Position numbers and translations under genes: made by a program | Assembly (NCBI GenBank): GCA_029883145.1 | Contig: JAOUJR010000094.1 | Span: 1 to 6,621, forward strand | DNA length: 6,621 bases | Source: Nitrospirota bacterium | Lineage (GTDB): Bacteria > Nitrospirota > Thermodesulfovibrionia > Thermodesulfovibrionales > SM23-35 | Reading direction: 5' to 3' | The notes under the pieces: generated by a model | Seen by the model: only the letters and a program-made list of their open reading frames with translations | What the model was told of the DNA's origin: nothing | The model's database searches: none | Shown here: piece by piece, positions 6,222 to 6,621 of the stretch | Position numbering within the stretch: the first letter of the stretch is position 1 | Layout of the letters: the number at the start of each line of letters is the position of its first letter

Positions 6222-6422
6222 ATGGCTAACGGAACAGTAAAATGGTTTAATGAATCCAAGGGCTTTGGCTTTATTACAGACGAAGACGGCAGTGATTTTT
6301 TTGTCCACTATTCTTCAATCCAGGGCAATGGATTTAAGTCCCTTGCCGAGGGTGATGCAGTCAGCTTTGAAACTGAAAAGGGCCCCAAAGGCCCCAGGGC
6401 TATTAATGTGGTGAAGCTCTAA
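6222..6422 (+). CDS. Cold-shock protein (CspA family), 66 aa
   Basis: A single cold-shock domain protein that binds single-stranded RNA/DNA and, in well-studied members, melts RNA hairpins and can act as a transcription antiterminator. The full domain is present: [15 protein letters not shown] (4-18) with RNP1 KGFGFI (13-18), then RNP2-like DFFVHYSSI (25-33), and the closing [21 protein letters not shown]. Residues W8, F15, F17, F27 and H29 are the usual nucleic-acid-stacking positions. The 66 residues are the family's normal length. The start is secured by an excellent SD AAGGAGGT (6207-6214) with a 7-nt spacer. The leader carries a terminator hairpin and another strong terminator follows the stop, which suggests control by (anti)termination. 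The family has many paralogues, so no specific csp letter is given. Cold induction cannot be read from the sequence. Confidence 0.97.
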   Translation: MANGTVKWFNESKGFGFITDEDGSDFFVHYSSIQGNGFKSLAEGDAVSFETEKGPKGPRAINVVKL

Positions 6423-6430
6423 TTGACAGC

Positions 6431-6463
6431 AAAAGTTCCCCTGCTCTGCAGGGGAACTTTTTT
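6431..6463 (+). terminator. Intrinsic terminator after the cold-shock gene
   Basis: A perfect 14-bp stem, AAAAGTTCCCCTGC (6431-6444) with GCAGGGGAACTTTT (6448-6461), has a TCT loop and a run of six Ts (6458-6463). It starts 9 nt after the stop codon. The A-rich foot opposite the T run makes it partly bidirectional, but no minus-strand gene is seen here. The next plus-strand gene starts only 15 nt beyond it. Confidence 0.9.
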
Positions 6464-6478
6464 ATTGTGAAGGGAAAA

Positions 6479-6621
6479 ATGGCACACAGACAAAATTATA
6501 TTGAAATGGTAGAGCTGAACAAACAACGAAGAGTTGCTGCCGGGTTGGTTTCAGAACGCTTTCCTAAAGTTTCAAGCATAGTAATCCACATGACATACTA
6601 TCAAAAAGGAGCAAATCCGGT
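6479..6621 (+). CDS. N-terminal part of an unrecognised protein, cut by window edge
   Basis: Open for 47 codons from ATG 6479 to the right edge. It begins MAHRQNYIEMVELNKQRRVA, a basic helix, and continues with GLVSERFPKVSSIVIHMTYYQK, which looks like a helix followed by a beta strand. SD-like GAAGGGA (6469-6475) is close to the ATG (AGGG is 4 nt away). I do not recognise the family with confidence; it recalls short conserved hypothetical proteins seen near cold-shock genes in some anaerobic bacteria, but that is memory only. No promoter fits between the cold-shock terminator and this ATG, so expression may depend on read-through of that terminator or on a promoter inside the cold-shock gene. 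Confidence 0.65.
   Translation, partial: MAHRQNYIEMVELNKQRRVAAGLVSERFPKVSSIVIHMTYYQKGANP

Overview
The window is AT-rich bacterial chromosome with ordinary housekeeping genes and several small, poorly characterised ones. Glycyl-tRNA synthetase is of the bacterial two-subunit (glyQ/glyS) type. A ferredoxin-dependent 2-oxoacid oxidoreductase subunit and a radical SAM enzyme point to an anaerobe or a lineage with anaerobic metabolism. The protein style (VorB type, SPL-like radical SAM, TPR protein, small K/R-rich protein) reminds me of Nitrospirota or Desulfobacterota. That placement is an impression from memory, not a search result.

Layout. 1-2241 (minus strand): glyQ followed after 3 nt by glyS, which runs off the left edge; a good sigma-70-type promoter lies about 100 bp upstream of glyQ. 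2242-2507: divergent intergenic region with one promoter in each direction and a perfect inverted repeat over the -10 of the plus-strand promoter. 2508-3278 (+): TPR-repeat protein. 3371-4123 (+): SPL-like radical SAM protein. 4163-4484 (minus): a 71-aa protein of unknown function with a strong Shine-Dalgarno (SD) and its own intrinsic terminator. 4637-5741 (+): vorB/korA-like alpha subunit with an extended -10 promoter so close to the ATG that the mRNA may be leaderless; no beta (TPP) or gamma subunit gene is adjacent. 5829-6029 (minus): a 55-aa K/R-rich protein with a TTG start, strong SD and extended -10 promoter. 6069-6463 (+): cold-shock protein gene with an intrinsic terminator in its probable leader and another just after its stop. 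6479-6621 (+): start of an unrecognised gene that runs off the right edge.

How they fit together. Only glyQ-glyS is a clear operon making one enzyme. The rest look like single-gene units with their own signals. I see no defence system, mobile element, CRISPR array, tRNA or rRNA. No stretch over 300 bases lacks a gene. I did not find a convincing new multi-gene system. The best leads are the cold-shock gene bracketed by two terminators, the solitary vorB with its apparently leaderless start, and the two small proteins with good translation signals.
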